Assembly (NCBI RefSeq): GCF_001999965.1
Contig: NZ_CP019646.1
Span: forward strand, 124,001 to 188,000
Origin: Limihaloglobus sulfuriphilus
Lineage (GTDB): Bacteria; Planctomycetota; Phycisphaerae; Sedimentisphaerales; Sedimentisphaeraceae
Direction: 5' to 3'
Length of the DNA: 64,000 nt
Shown: positions 1-9,923 of the stretch, piece after piece
Layout of the letters: the number at the start of each line of letters is the position of its first letter
Numbering within the stretch: position 1 is the first letter of the stretch
Position numbers and translations under genes: made by a program
The notes under the pieces: model-generated
What the model saw: the letters and a program-made list of their open reading frames with translations, nothing else
Databases searched by the model: none
Told to the model about the DNA's origin: nothing

Positions 1-1802
1 TAATCGACAGCGGCGGGCAGATTGTGCTCTTTATCGATGAGCTGCATACTATCGTAGGTGCGGGCAAGGCCGAGGGTGCCGTTGACGCGGGCAACCTGCT
101 CAAGCCAAGCCTGGCTCGCGGGGAGCTGCGGTGCATTGGCGCCACTACTATCGACGAGTACAGGAAATACATAGAAAAAGACGCGGCACTTGAGCGGCGT
201 TTCCAGCCTATAACGATTGATCAGCCCGGCATCGAGGAGACAATCGCGATCCTCCGCGGGCTCAAGGAAAAATACGACACCCATCACGGCGTGCGTATCA
301 GCGATTCTGCGCTTGTCGCGGCGGCAACACTTTCTGACAGGTATATCTCTGACCGTTTTCAGCCGGATAAGGCTATTGACCTGATTGACGAGGCCGCTTC
401 ACGCCTTCGTATCGAAAACGATTCTATGCCCTCCGAGCTCGACGCTTTGCGGCGTAAGATTATGCAGCTCCAGATTGAGCGTGAGGCACTTAAAAAAGAA
501 ACAGACGATGCCAGCCGAAAACAGCTTGAGAATACTTTAAAACAGCTTGAGAAGCTGGAAAAAGAAAACGATAAAATGACCGGCCAGTGGGAAAATGAAA
601 AATCCCGTATCGGTAATGTCAAAGAGATAAAAGAGAAAATATCCGAGGCGCATAATGAGCTGGAAGAGGCGCAGAGGTCCGGTCAGCTTGAAACCGCCGC
701 GAGAATCAAGTACGGCACACTCCACGAGCTTGAGGAAGAGCTCAAAAAAGCCGAGAAAATGCTCACCGAAGGCGGCGATATGCAGATGGTTCACAACGAG
801 GTTACCGCCGAGCTGGTGGCCGAGGTTGTCTCCAAATGGACAAACATACCGGTTTCCAGGCTGCTCAGCGCGGAACGCGAAAAACTCGTGCATATGGAAG
901 ATTACCTTTCAAAGAAGGTCATTGGCCAGAACGAGGCGGTTATCGCCCTTTCCAACGCAGTGCGGAGAAACCGAGCCGGCCTTAGCGATCCTAACAGGCC
1001 GATAGGCGTATTCCTGTTTCTCGGGCCGACCGGCGTGGGCAAGACCGAGCTTTCAAAGGCACTGGCGGAGTTTCTCTTTAACGATCCAAACGCCATGGTG
1101 CGTATCGATATGAGTGAATTCATGGAGCAGCACTCTGTTGCCCGTCTTATCGGCTCGCCTCCGGGGTATGTCGGCTATGAAGAGGGCGGCAGGCTCACCG
1201 AGGCGATCCGGAGAAAACCGTATTCGGTTGTTCTGCTCGATGAGGTTGAAAAAGCGCACCGCGACGTGTTTAATGTCATGCTGCAGGTCTTCGATGACGG
1301 CAGGCTCACAGACGGCAAGGGCAGGACGGTTGATTTCCGCAATACCGTTATCATAATGACCAGCAACCTCGCCGGCGAAGAGATACGCAAGTTCACCGAC
1401 GACGAAGGCGCAGACTGGGAGATCGAGGCTCACGTAAAGGATATTCTGAGCAGATTCTTCCGGCCGGAGTTTCTCAACCGCGTTGACGAATCAATCGTGT
1501 TCAAGGTACTCACGCGTGAGAATCTGCATAAGATTGTTGATATACAGCTTGCTTATCTTGCAGAGAGGGTTAAATCCCGCGGCATGAAAATCCGTTTTAC
1601 CGACAGTGCCCGGGACAAGATACTTGATGAGGGCTACGACCCGGTATTTGGAGCAAGGCCGCTCAAGAGGGCAATCCAGAACCGCATTGAGAATCCCCTT
1701 GCAGCCGAGATGCTGGCAGGGAAATTCTCAGAGGGAGATTCAATCTTGTGCGATGCGAAAGCACATTCGTTTGTGTTCACCAAAGACGTTGAAACAGAAT
1801 AA
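1..1802 (+). CDS. clpB: ATP-dependent chaperone ClpB, 3' part (5' end outside window)
   Basis: Hsp100 disaggregase that threads aggregated proteins through a hexameric ring in the cytoplasm, working with DnaK. The frame is open from base 3, and the GTG at 24 is an internal valine, so the gene starts upstream of the window. Visible in order: first-ATPase Walker B (LFIDELH), the conserved arginines in ALERRF, a charged coiled-coil middle domain at about 420-790, the second-ATPase Walker A ([10 protein letters not shown], near 1024-1053), Walker B ([11 protein letters not shown], near 1228) and the D2-small domain with the GARPLKR motif near 1651. The middle domain separates ClpB from ClpA. The first Walker A and the N-domain are not in the window. 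A short hairpin follows the stop. Identity is secure. Confidence 0.95.
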   Translation, partial: IDSGGQIVLFIDELHTIVGAGKAEGAVDAGNLLKPSLARGELRCIGATTIDEYRKYIEKDAALERRFQPITIDQPGIEETIAILRGLKEKYDTHHGVRISDSALVAAATLSDRYISDRFQPDKAIDLIDEAASRLRIENDSMPSELDALRRKIMQLQIEREALKKETDDASRKQLENTLKQLEKLEKENDKMTGQWENEKSRIGNVKEIKEKISEAHNELEEAQRSGQLETAARIKYGTLHELEEELKKAEKMLTEGGDMQMVHNEVTAELVAEVVSKWTNIPVSRLLSAEREKLVHMEDYLSKKVIGQNEAVIALSNAVRRNRAGLSDPNRPIGVFLFLGPTGVGKTELSKALAEFLFNDPNAMVRIDMSEFMEQHSVARLIGSPPGYVGYEEGGRLTEAIRRKPYSVVLLDEVEKAHRDVFNVMLQVFDDGRLTDGKGRTVDFRNTVIIMTSNLAGEEIRKFTDDEGADWEIEAHVKDILSRFFRPEFLNRVDESIVFKVLTRENLHKIVDIQLAYLAERVKSRGMKIRFTDSARDKILDEGYDPVFGARPLKRAIQNRIENPLAAEMLAGKFSEGDSILCDAKAHSFVFTKDVETE

Positions 1803-1821
1803 CAGCTTGTTGTAAAGATGT

Positions 1822-1837
1822 CCCGATATGCATCGGG
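1822..1837 (+). terminator. Hairpin after clpB, possible terminator
   Basis: CCCGAT-ATGC-ATCGGG forms a perfect 6-bp stem 20 bases after the clpB stop. The run of T that follows is poor (GCTTGCGTCTTTC), so it could be a 3'-end stabiliser or a repeat element as easily as an intrinsic terminator. Confidence 0.3.
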
Positions 1838-1870
1838 GCTTGCGTCTTTCTGTGCGTTAGATAACCCTGT

Positions 1871-1891
1871 GAGACGTATGCAATACGTCTC
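1871..1891. repeat. Perfect palindromic hairpin between convergent genes
   Basis: GAGACGTAT-GCA-ATACGTCTC is a perfect 9-bp stem with a 3-base loop. It sits between the ends of clpB and the convergent lipoprotein gene. From memory, it resembles short dispersed palindromes of the type GTAGAGACG...CGTCTCTAC found between genes in several phyla. No T-tract follows. Confidence 0.5.
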
Positions 1892-1902
1892 TACCGTGGG
1901 GT

Positions 1903-3093
1903 TTAGAGGTTTGGCGTTTCGTCCTCTTCGCTAAGAGGGTTTGCCTGGAGGCTGGATGCTTCCACTGCGGGGTTTGTCTCGTCAAAATATCCGTATTTTG
2001 TCTTTGCTTCCTCCCGTATGTATTCCATGATTGCCGGATAGTGTGTAAACGGATTTATTTTTTTGATTTCTTTATCGGTGCTGACGATTTCTAATATTTT
2101 TGTGCTTTCCCATTCACGCGGCGTTATAGACAGCTTAAAGGAAAAGCCGTATTCCGAGAGGTCGGGTCTGATCGGTGCCGGATAAGAAACAGGCTCTGCC
2201 CCCTGACATTCTTCAAGACCCGGGACAAGTGTCGCTGTAATTGTTCCGTCTTCGAGGCCGATATTGAAATTGCGTTGTTTAAGATCCACAGAATACGGGG
2301 CTGCTCCGGTAAACCACTGCGGACGTACTATCTTGCTGGCCTTGGTGGCTACTGTTACGGGCTGGATGCCCAGATATTCCATTTCTTCGTCAAAGACCTT
2401 TGTGAATGCCTGATCCCAGGTGTTTTCGCTGTCTTCAAGCGCCCTGTACGCCAAAATTACACCCAGATTGTTGCAGAATGTGTCTTCCCAGGAAAACGCC
2501 GAGGGAAATTCAGTGTAGATGCCGAGGCATTTGAATCCAAACCAAGTGAGAATCTCGTGCCAGGTGTTTATGTTGTGGGTGAGATAGCCGCCAAGTTTGT
2601 ATGAGATTTCTTTGGCCGTTTTTTTACGCTGTTCTTCACTGAGCCGGTTCCAACCGTCGGGGTAAGAAAATGTAACAGTGCTGATAGATCTGTCTGCGCT
2701 GAACTTATAATCAAAACCCTCTTTGGTTTTCATAAGTGTATCGTATGTCTTAGCTATAAGGTAAGCTGTCCAGTCGGCACCGATCCTTACGTGTGCGGTA
2801 TCGATGTGTCCGGCGCGGCAGGTATAGGCAAGGCCGTTCTTTTCGTCAAACCTGTAAAAATAACCGTGATTTCCGAAGTTTTCACCAAGGAAATTCGTCG
2901 TAATCATAAAACTGGGATAGCAGCCAAGCCGCATTCGCGGTTTTTGTGCCGCACCGTGAGCGTAATATTCGCTTGCGGGGCATTTGGGGGCGGTTCCGCA
3001 GCCGCTGAAAGTTACTGCCGCTATAATAAAAAGCAGTTTTAGAGTTTTTTTTATTTTAGATGATTTAATGTTATTTATCGGTGCGTCTTGCAT
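1903..3093 (-). CDS. Putative lipoprotein, DUF4056-like
   Basis: A protein of about 396 residues with a basic N-terminus, a hydrophobic segment (LKLLFIIAAVTF) and a lipobox-like FSGC, so probably a lipoprotein. The body has RAGHIDTAHVRIGADWTAYL, which to my recollection matches the family of unknown function DUF4056; no function is known. The ATG at 3093 is preferred. A TTG at 3114 would add seven residues and cannot be excluded, as both have only weak GAG-type ribosome-binding sites. The gene converges on clpB and stands alone on this strand. It could be an outer-membrane or periplasmic protein; catalytic residues were not recognised. Confidence 0.6.
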   Translation of the reverse strand: MQDAPINNIKSSKIKKTLKLLFIIAAVTFSGCGTAPKCPASEYYAHGAAQKPRMRLGCYPSFMITTNFLGENFGNHGYFYRFDEKNGLAYTCRAGHIDTAHVRIGADWTAYLIAKTYDTLMKTKEGFDYKFSADRSISTVTFSYPDGWNRLSEEQRKKTAKEISYKLGGYLTHNINTWHEILTWFGFKCLGIYTEFPSAFSWEDTFCNNLGVILAYRALEDSENTWDQAFTKVFDEEMEYLGIQPVTVATKASKIVRPQWFTGAAPYSVDLKQRNFNIGLEDGTITATLVPGLEECQGAEPVSYPAPIRPDLSEYGFSFKLSITPREWESTKILEIVSTDKEIKKINPFTHYPAIMEYIREEAKTKYGYFDETNPAVEASSLQANPLSEEDETPNL

Positions 3094-3326
3094 GTTTTTT
3101 TTTGTCTCAATCAATATCTCGCAGAAGAATAATGATAATTTTATTCTGTCATTTTATCAGTTTAAAAATTCACTGTCAAGCTATAAGTTATTGTATGACA
3201 TGGTTTAAACCCCGTTGACGTGATAGAGCAGTGACATTTAAGGTGATTCTTCCTGCTTGTGTAAGTGTTTGTCAGTAAAGCAAATAGAGATAATATGGGT
3301 TCAGATGCCGTTATGTATTGAATGTC

Positions 3327-3355
3327 TTGATTTTGCGGCTGAAATTTAGTATCAT
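3327..3355 (+). promoter_or_regulatory. Weak sigma70-like promoter before the long operon
   Basis: TTGATT, 17 bases, then TATCAT, placing a start about 20 bases before the first gene of the 3.4-20.5 kb run. A second possibility is TTGTCA-16-TAATAT at 3269-3296. Otherwise the 3094-3382 intergenic stretch shows no coding or RNA signal. Neither promoter is strong. Confidence 0.25.
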
Positions 3356-3382
3356 TACAGTCTGTTTTAATAAAGGAAATTT

Positions 3383-4573
3383 ATGAAGGCAAAATCGTTA
3401 CAAGTTGTTCTTTTGTTTTTTGTGCTGCTTGTCTTTGCATTAGCAGGCATTTTTGTATTTGCATTTTTTAAGAATCATCCCGAATCAATCGAAAAGCCGG
3501 TTTTCTATCCAGACACCGAAAGCCGCTGGCCGATGTTTCACGGTTTGGCGGCTCTTACCGGCATTGGAGAGGGCAGAATCGCTGAAACGCCCGTTCTCAG
3601 GTGGAAATTTCGGACGGGTGACGAAGTAAAGGCCCCGCCGGTTGTAGATTCGGGGATGGTGTTTGCCGGCTCGCTGGATGGTTACTTTTACGCGGTTGAT
3701 CTTTTTGCCGGCAGAGAAAAATGGAGTTTCCAGAGCCGTGATCAGATCGAAGGCGCTGCCTGCATAGTCGGCGATACTGTGTTTTTTGGCTCAGCGGACA
3801 GCTTTCTGTATGCACTTGAGAAGGCAAGCGGCGAGTTAAAATGGAAATTCGAGACCGGCGGCAAGATCCTCGGCTCTGTCAATACCGCTGTTTTATCCTC
3901 CGGCAGGATATGCGTAATCTTCGGCAGCTACGACAATGTGTTATATTGTCTTGACGCAGTAACAGGCGATGAAGTATGGAGATATGAAACCAGCAGCTAC
4001 GTAAACAGCACCCCCGCAATTTCCGATGGGCTGGCGGTTTTCGGCGGCTGTGACGGTATGCTGCACATGGTTTCGGTAGAAGACGGCTCAGAGGTTAAAA
4101 CCGTAGATGCCGGCGCTTATGTCGCCGGTTCCGCGGCAATAGAGGCCGGCAGGGTTTACACAGGCAACTATAACAACTCGTTTTTCTGCGCGGATATCGA
4201 GACCGGAGATATGCTTTGGGAGTACACCGGCAGCGAAGAGCCGTATTTTTCCTCGCCGGCAGTGATTCAGGGCAAGGCGATCATCGGCGGCAGAGACGGA
4301 AATCTGCACTGCATAAATGCCGAGAACGGAAACGTTATCTGGAAATTTGCCGCACTTGACGATATAGACTCCTCACCCGCAATTACTGATTCCAAAGTCG
4401 TTTTTGGCAGTGAAGACGGCAGGCTGTATGTTGTTGATATGGATACCGGCTTAGAGGTCTGGTCGTTCGAGACAGGCAAGCCGCTGACGTCATCCCCTGC
4501 CATTGCCGGGGGCATGATTATTATCGGCTGCGGTGATGGGAGCATTTACGCTTTCGACGGAGCTGTGCAATGA
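3383..4573 (+). CDS. Membrane-anchored PQQ-like beta-propeller protein
   Basis: 396 residues. Residues 5-29 form an N-terminal membrane anchor, so the rest should face the periplasm. From about residue 60 on it is built of seven or so repeats of the PQQ/BamB type, with signatures such as GSLDGYFYAVDLFAG, GSADSFLYALEKASG and GSEDGRLYVVDMDTG. No separate catalytic domain is present, so it is more likely a scaffold or binding propeller than a quinoprotein dehydrogenase. AAGGAAATTT precedes the ATG. Its stop overlaps the next start (ATGA), showing translational coupling with the glycosyltransferase gene. Two more propellers of this kind lie downstream in the same run. Partner and ligand are unknown. 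Confidence 0.8.
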   Translation: MKAKSLQVVLLFFVLLVFALAGIFVFAFFKNHPESIEKPVFYPDTESRWPMFHGLAALTGIGEGRIAETPVLRWKFRTGDEVKAPPVVDSGMVFAGSLDGYFYAVDLFAGREKWSFQSRDQIEGAACIVGDTVFFGSADSFLYALEKASGELKWKFETGGKILGSVNTAVLSSGRICVIFGSYDNVLYCLDAVTGDEVWRYETSSYVNSTPAISDGLAVFGGCDGMLHMVSVEDGSEVKTVDAGAYVAGSAAIEAGRVYTGNYNNSFFCADIETGDMLWEYTGSEEPYFSSPAVIQGKAIIGGRDGNLHCINAENGNVIWKFAALDDIDSSPAITDSKVVFGSEDGRLYVVDMDTGLEVWSFETGKPLTSSPAIAGGMIIIGCGDGSIYAFDGAVQ

Positions 4574-5901
4574 CGGGGGAACGTATCAAAATTGCGCAGA
4601 TTGTGCCCGGGGTTGCCCGCAGCACATACTGTGAGAACTGTCTCAGGGACGCGGCGCTGTTCAGGGAGTTTCTCCGCGCCGGCCACGAAGCGTATATTGT
4701 GCCGCTGTATCTGCCCTTTGAACCGGACGGGCAGAGACCGGCTAAGGATATGCCGATGTTTTTCGGCGGTATCAATGTTTACCTACAGCAGAAACTCGGG
4801 CTTTTCCGCAAGACTCCGCGATGGTTTGACCGGTTCTTTGACAACCCCAGGATTCTTTCATGGCTTGCCCGCAGGAGCAGCATGGTAAACGCCCGTTTTC
4901 TCGGCAAAACCACAGTCTCAATGCTCAAGGGGCAAAACGGCCGCCAGGCCAAAGAAGCCCTTCGCCTGGCGCAGTGGCTTGCCCTGCCGCAAAACCGGCC
5001 CGATGTTGTAGTTCTGTCAAACGCTCTGCTTGCCGGTCTGGTCGGTGTTCTAAAAGACACTCTCGGCTGTGCCGTTGTGTGTCTGCTTCAGGATGAGGAT
5101 AAGTTTCTCGACAGCCTGCCCATGCCTTACAGTGAAGAGTCCTGGGATATTCTGAGAGAGATTCTCCGCGGCGTGGATATGTTCGCTGCTCCGAGCAGTT
5201 ATTATAAGCAGGTTATGCAAAGCCGCCTTGATATCAATGCTGATAAAATCGCTGTTGTTCCCGGCGGCTTAGACCCGCAGGATTACTCGCCGGCACAGGG
5301 AAAACCTCAAACGCCCGTGATCGGCTTTCTCTCGCGAATGAGCCGGAGTATGGGAGTTGAAACACTCGTGGATGCTTTTGAGCATATCCGCCGCAGACAC
5401 GGTTTGAGCGGCATCAAACTGCATATTGCCGGTGTGAAGCAGAAAGAGGATTATGAGTTTATGCAGGCGGTCGGCCGCAGGATCCAGGCGGCAGGTCTTG
5501 GTGGTGTGGTGGAGATAATCGAGAACCCGGAGCATGAGTCCAAGCTGGATTTTCTGAGGGGGCTTTCGGTGATGTGTGTTCCCGCCGCACAGCCGCCGGC
5601 TTATGGTTTTTATGTGATAGAATCACTCGCCTGCGGCGTGCCGGCAGTCGTGCCGGATATCGGCGGCCTGCCCGAGCTGATAGAGCAGACCGGCGGCGGC
5701 AGCGTTTATGACCACACGGATCCGGCTGCTCTGGAAAAAGAGCTGATAAGCCTTTTTAACGATCCAAAACGGTTAGAAGAATGCGGCAGGCGGGGGCGGG
5801 AAGCCGTTTTACAGGAATTCAATATAGAAAAAACCGCCGCACAGATGTTATCTGTATTTAAGGCGGCGATAGAGAACAGCTCTGGAGGCGAGAATGCTTG
5901 A
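4570..5901 (+). CDS. Glycosyltransferase family 4 (GT-B fold)
   Basis: 443 residues, cytoplasmic, predicted to transfer a sugar from a nucleotide donor with retention. The N-terminal half has the GT4 acceptor domain with a Cys-containing opening (RSTYCENCLRDAA). The C-terminal half has GFLSRMSRSMGVETLVDAF, and the donor-binding EX7E region appears as VIESLACGVPAVVPDIGGLPE. The start overlaps the upstream propeller gene by 4 bases, and the end overlaps the ABC ATPase gene by 8 bases, so all three are translated together. Donor and acceptor cannot be told from sequence. A glycosyltransferase coupled to a LolD-like transporter suggests export of, or decoration of, a lipid-linked or surface product, but this is inference. 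Confidence 0.85.
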   Translation: MTGERIKIAQIVPGVARSTYCENCLRDAALFREFLRAGHEAYIVPLYLPFEPDGQRPAKDMPMFFGGINVYLQQKLGLFRKTPRWFDRFFDNPRILSWLARRSSMVNARFLGKTTVSMLKGQNGRQAKEALRLAQWLALPQNRPDVVVLSNALLAGLVGVLKDTLGCAVVCLLQDEDKFLDSLPMPYSEESWDILREILRGVDMFAAPSSYYKQVMQSRLDINADKIAVVPGGLDPQDYSPAQGKPQTPVIGFLSRMSRSMGVETLVDAFEHIRRRHGLSGIKLHIAGVKQKEDYEFMQAVGRRIQAAGLGGVVEIIENPEHESKLDFLRGLSVMCVPAAQPPAYGFYVIESLACGVPAVVPDIGGLPELIEQTGGGSVYDHTDPAALEKELISLFNDPKRLEECGRRGREAVLQEFNIEKTAAQMLSVFKAAIENSSGGENA

Positions 5902-6574
5902 GTTGAAAGATGTATGTAAAGAATTCGCATCGTCGGAGGGCAGCGTTGTAAAAGTGCTCGATGGTATAAGTCTCAAAGCCTCGGCAGGTGATTCGATATC
6001 AATCGTAGGCCCCTCAGGCAGCGGCAAGAGCACTCTGCTCAACATTATAGGAGCCCTTGACAAGCCCACCTCCGGCAGTGTCAAACTCGACGGGACGGAT
6101 TTTTCCAAAGCAGGCGATAAACAGCTTGCCCAGATCAGGAACCGCCGGATTGGCTTTGTATTTCAGATGCACCACCTGCTGCCTCAGTGCAGCTTAATCG
6201 AAAACGTTCTGCTGCCGGCGCTTGCCGGCGGCGGCAAACCCGAGGGCGGTGTACATGACAGGGCCGTGGAGCTTTTGGAGAAGGTAGGCCTCAAAGACAA
6301 GATAAACAGCCTGCCCCGGCAGGTATCTGCCGGCCAGAGACAGCGGGCGGCGATTGTCAGGGCGCTGATCAACAGTCCGGCTCTGCTGCTGGCTGATGAG
6401 CCGACCGGCGCACTCGATGCGGTTATCGCACGTGAGACGGCAAAGCTGCTGCTTGAACTCAACCGCACAGAGCGCACAGCGCTTGTGGTTGTTACCCATT
6501 CGCAGGAATTAGCCGGGCAGATGGCCAGGAAGATGACCCTTTCCAGCGGTAAACTTAAGGCCGATACGGAATAA
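5894..6574 (+). CDS. ABC transporter ATP-binding protein, LolD/MacB type
   Basis: 226 residues, close to the usual length of the LolD/MacB/FtsE class. Walker A is VGPSGSGKSTLL; the Q-loop VFQMHHLLPQ is typical of LolD; Walker B is LLLADEPTGALD; the H-loop is VVVTHS. The signature motif is VSAGQRQR instead of the usual LSGGQ/LSGGE, an unusual but still plausible variant. It powers the FtsX-type permease encoded 50 bases downstream. This class drives mechanotransmission or lipoprotein release at the inner membrane, not substrate passage through a channel. The start overlaps the preceding glycosyltransferase gene. Confidence 0.9.
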   Translation: MLELKDVCKEFASSEGSVVKVLDGISLKASAGDSISIVGPSGSGKSTLLNIIGALDKPTSGSVKLDGTDFSKAGDKQLAQIRNRRIGFVFQMHHLLPQCSLIENVLLPALAGGGKPEGGVHDRAVELLEKVGLKDKINSLPRQVSAGQRQRAAIVRALINSPALLLADEPTGALDAVIARETAKLLLELNRTERTALVVVTHSQELAGQMARKMTLSSGKLKADTE

Positions 6575-6624
6575 TCGAATTCTGGCAGATGACTGATTTA
6601 AACCAATTTCAACGGTGATGACAG

Positions 6625-9600
6625 ATGACTAAGAAATCTTTGATTTTTAAAAGTATTGCCTACTACTGGAAGGGCTCGCTTGGAGTTGTCGCTGCTTCTA
6701 TGGTGGCCTCAGCGGTTATCGTCGGGGCCCTGGCGGTTGGCGATTCTGTCCGCAGCAGTCTAAGAGGGATGGTCGATTCACGAATAGGCATCGCCGATAT
6801 AGCGGTTGTTTCGCAGGATAACTTTTTCACAGGGAACCTCTCGGGTAAAATGGCAAAGGGGCTCGATGCCGATACCGCCGCGATAATCCAGATTTCCGGA
6901 ATTGCTTCCAATGACGCTGCCGGCAGGCGCGCGAACCGTATCAATGTTTACGGCGTTGACCAGCGGTTTTACAACGCGACGGGCTGTGTGAACCCATTTA
7001 GAAAATCTGATGAAAATGCTGTCATTTTAAATAAATCCCTGGCTCAGAAAATAAATGCCTCTGCCGGTGATGAGATACTCCTGCGTTTTGCCAGGCCATC
7101 GGCTATGTCGCGTGATATTGCACTTACTCCGGCAAGCGATATGACCGTAGGTTTTCGCCTGCGGGTGGCACGAATCGCCGATAACAACAATTGCGGCGAT
7201 TTCAGCCTAAAGGCCGACCACATACCGCCTTTGAATGCGTTTGTGCCTCTGGAATGGCTTGGCCAAAGCATTGAGACTCCCGGCAAGGCGAATCTGATGC
7301 TCATTTCTGCCGGCGCGGATAGCAGTATTGAACAGGAAAAAGCTGAAAATGTTCTGGCTGATTCGCTCACTCTGGCGGATATGGGCCTTGAAATCAGCGA
7401 AGTTAATGACGGTGCTTTTTATGAGCTGCGAAGCAGCAGCGTGTTTATCCGTGATGATATTTCAGCCGCTGCTCTTTCTGTTGGCAGCGGGGCACAGGGG
7501 CTGCTGAGCTACTTTGTAAACAGCATACGCCGCGGCGACAAGGAGGTGCCGTATTCGTTCGTTGCAGGGTGCGACAGCCTTATGCCCGATGACGCGGAGA
7601 TGAATGACATTGTTATAAACCGCTGGCTAGCCGAGGATATATCGGCTGAAAAAGGTGGCGAGATTGAAATTGATTACTACACACTCGGCCGCGGCAGGGA
7701 GCTTGTTGAAACCACCTCTGCATTTAACGTCGCTGATGTGATAGAGATAGAAGGCATGGCGGCAGACCGATCGCTTATGCCGGATTTTCCAGGTCTTGCC
7801 GATGCCGAAAACTGCCGCGAATGGGAGCCGGGGATAGATATTGACCTCGAGAGGATACGTGATAAGGACGAGCGGTACTGGGACGAATACAAAGGCACGC
7901 CAAAGGCATTTGTCAGCCTGCGTGCGGCAGAGGTTATGTGGGGCAACAGGTACGGCAATCTCACCGCGGTTCGCTGGCCGGCAGAGTCCAACGGCCTTGA
8001 GGATATAGCCGCTGCACTGAGAGGCAGTATCGCCGGCAATTCCGGCATACAGACCATTGCCATACGCCAAATGAGCCTCAAAGCAATCGAAGAGGGTACG
8101 GATTTCGGGCCGCTGTTTATCGGCTTCAGTATGTTTATAATAGCCTCGGCAATCGTGATGCTGGCACTGGTGTTTGTGCTTGGAGTTGAAAAACGTATTT
8201 CCCAAAGCGGCCTGCTCTCGGCTATCGGATTCACCCGCACTGAGGTTAAGAAGGTTTTTCTGTTAGAGACTATGATTCTCGTCGCGGCAGGTTCGCTGCT
8301 GGGAGTTGGTGCCGGCGTTATATATACCCGGATTATGCTGCTGGGGCTGAGAAGCCTCTGGAGTACCGCGGTCAGCGGCGCAGATATTACTTTCCATGTT
8401 GAGCCGCTCTCGCTTGTTTACGGTTTGCTGGGAGGGCTCTTGGGCTGTGCCGCGGCGGTATGGCTTGCGTTTCGAAAACAGATGCAAATTCCGATATCAC
8501 AGATGCTCTACGGCTCTGCCGAGCCTATACAGCAGGCGGCTCTCACTGATGCAGAAGGCTGCGGTATAGGCTTGAAAGGGAAGAAGGCTCTCTTGTGGCA
8601 GTTTCTGCTTTTGCTGCCGGCTTTAGGTATAGTTGTTTATTCCAGCTCAGCCGGCGCGTTTTTTGCCGCGGGCGGTCTTTTGCTGGCATCTTTCATACTG
8701 TTTGTACGCTCACTGATAAAATCTTCGCTTGCCCGCGGCAGGATCTCAAGCAATCTGGTCTCGCTGGCATGGCGGAATACTGCACGCAGCCCGGGCAGGA
8801 GCATTTCGGTTGTTACCATGCTTGCCTGCGGCGTGTTTATAGTTATCTCGGTAGGGCTCAACAGAAAGGACCCGGCAGCGGACGCCCGCACACTCAGCGC
8901 CGGAACAGGCGGTTTTGAACTGATTTGCGAGCCGTCGGTGCCTCTGGTTCACAACCTTAACACAGAAGACGGCCGGAAGGAAACCGGACTGGACAATCTG
9001 GCCTTTGAATGGAATGTCCTCAATATGCGGGTTAATCAGGGTGATGACGCGAGCTGTTTCAACCTTAACCGCGCACAGATGCCCCGGCTCATCGCGGCGG
9101 ATGTGGAAAAAATCCAGCAGTACGGGTTTCGTTTCAAAAAATCTGCACAGAATATCAAGGACGGCTGGCAGGTTCTCTCTTCCAGGGCCGAGGAAAATGT
9201 CATACCGGCTGTCGGCGACGAGGCCACTGTCAAATGGGGCCTGGGGCTGGAGCTCGGTGATGAGATCGACTATATCGATGGCCGCGGCAGGCCGTTTAAG
9301 GTCAGGATTGCCGGCGTTATAGAAAATTCAATATTTCAGGGCAGCCTGATTATCAGCAGAAGGAATTTTGAAAAACGCTTCGAGGATCTCGAAGGCTATG
9401 CGGTGGTGCTGGCTGATTGCCCCCCGCAGTACACAGACCAATTGTCAAAAGCCCTTTCGGGACGCTTGCGGGATATCGGTATGGAGGTAACACCCTCCAC
9501 AGAGCGGCTTCGGGCGTTCAGCGAGGTTGAGAATACCTATATCTCAATATTTCAGGTGCTTGGCAGTCTCGGCGTGGTGATCGGCTGCCTTGGTCTGGGG

Positions 9601-9915
9601 GTGGTTGTGGTTCGCAATGTCCTTGACAGGAGCGGTGAGCTGGCTATGATGAGAGCTGTCGGATTCGACCGTCAAACCCTGCAAAGAATAGTGTTTTATG
9701 AACATATTTTTCTCCTGCTCGTAGGTCTTGCAGGCGGTGCTGTATCTGCGTTTATCGCGGTTCTGCCGGTGATACTCGAGCCGGGCGGCGGCCGGCCGGT
9801 TGTTTCCCTTGTTATAACATTAGCGGTGATAATGTTTAACGGATTTCTCTGGATATGGCTCGGCTCCAGCGCCGCTTTGTCCGGAAGCATTATCGAGTCT
9901 TTGAGACGTGAATGA
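6625..9915 (+). CDS. Large FtsX/MacB-type ABC permease
   Basis: 1096 residues, inner membrane. It has an N-terminal membrane helix (about 24-44) followed by a long extracytoplasmic MacB_PCD-like domain. A first FtsX block of three helices spans about 490-620, with two short hydrophobic segments near 650-690. A second N-terminal-type helix near 725 precedes another extracytoplasmic domain, and a final FtsX block spans about 960-1090. This is the two-unit layout of fused permeases such as the YbbP type, so a single chain probably suffices per ATPase pair. Conserved FtsX motifs include SQSGLLSAIGFTRTEVKK and GELAMMRAVGFDRQTLQR. Substrate is unknown. It is the partner of the LolD-like ATPase just upstream. 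Confidence 0.88.
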   Translation: MTKKSLIFKSIAYYWKGSLGVVAASMVASAVIVGALAVGDSVRSSLRGMVDSRIGIADIAVVSQDNFFTGNLSGKMAKGLDADTAAIIQISGIASNDAAGRRANRINVYGVDQRFYNATGCVNPFRKSDENAVILNKSLAQKINASAGDEILLRFARPSAMSRDIALTPASDMTVGFRLRVARIADNNNCGDFSLKADHIPPLNAFVPLEWLGQSIETPGKANLMLISAGADSSIEQEKAENVLADSLTLADMGLEISEVNDGAFYELRSSSVFIRDDISAAALSVGSGAQGLLSYFVNSIRRGDKEVPYSFVAGCDSLMPDDAEMNDIVINRWLAEDISAEKGGEIEIDYYTLGRGRELVETTSAFNVADVIEIEGMAADRSLMPDFPGLADAENCREWEPGIDIDLERIRDKDERYWDEYKGTPKAFVSLRAAEVMWGNRYGNLTAVRWPAESNGLEDIAAALRGSIAGNSGIQTIAIRQMSLKAIEEGTDFGPLFIGFSMFIIASAIVMLALVFVLGVEKRISQSGLLSAIGFTRTEVKKVFLLETMILVAAGSLLGVGAGVIYTRIMLLGLRSLWSTAVSGADITFHVEPLSLVYGLLGGLLGCAAAVWLAFRKQMQIPISQMLYGSAEPIQQAALTDAEGCGIGLKGKKALLWQFLLLLPALGIVVYSSSAGAFFAAGGLLLASFILFVRSLIKSSLARGRISSNLVSLAWRNTARSPGRSISVVTMLACGVFIVISVGLNRKDPAADARTLSAGTGGFELICEPSVPLVHNLNTEDGRKETGLDNLAFEWNVLNMRVNQGDDASCFNLNRAQMPRLIAADVEKIQQYGFRFKKSAQNIKDGWQVLSSRAEENVIPAVGDEATVKWGLGLELGDEIDYIDGRGRPFKVRIAGVIENSIFQGSLIISRRNFEKRFEDLEGYAVVLADCPPQYTDQLSKALSGRLRDIGMEVTPSTERLRAFSEVENTYISIFQVLGSLGVVIGCLGLGVVVVRNVLDRSGELAMMRAVGFDRQTLQRIVFYEHIFLLLVGLAGGAVSAFIAVLPVILEPGGGRPVVSLVITLAVIMFNGFLWIWLGSSAALSGSIIESLRRE

Positions 9916-9923
9916 GAAAATTG

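Noticed and set aside
6194-8240. Long minus-strand frames opposite the ABC transporter genes
   Set aside because: They lie fully inside strongly supported plus-strand genes and carry no recognisable motifs.
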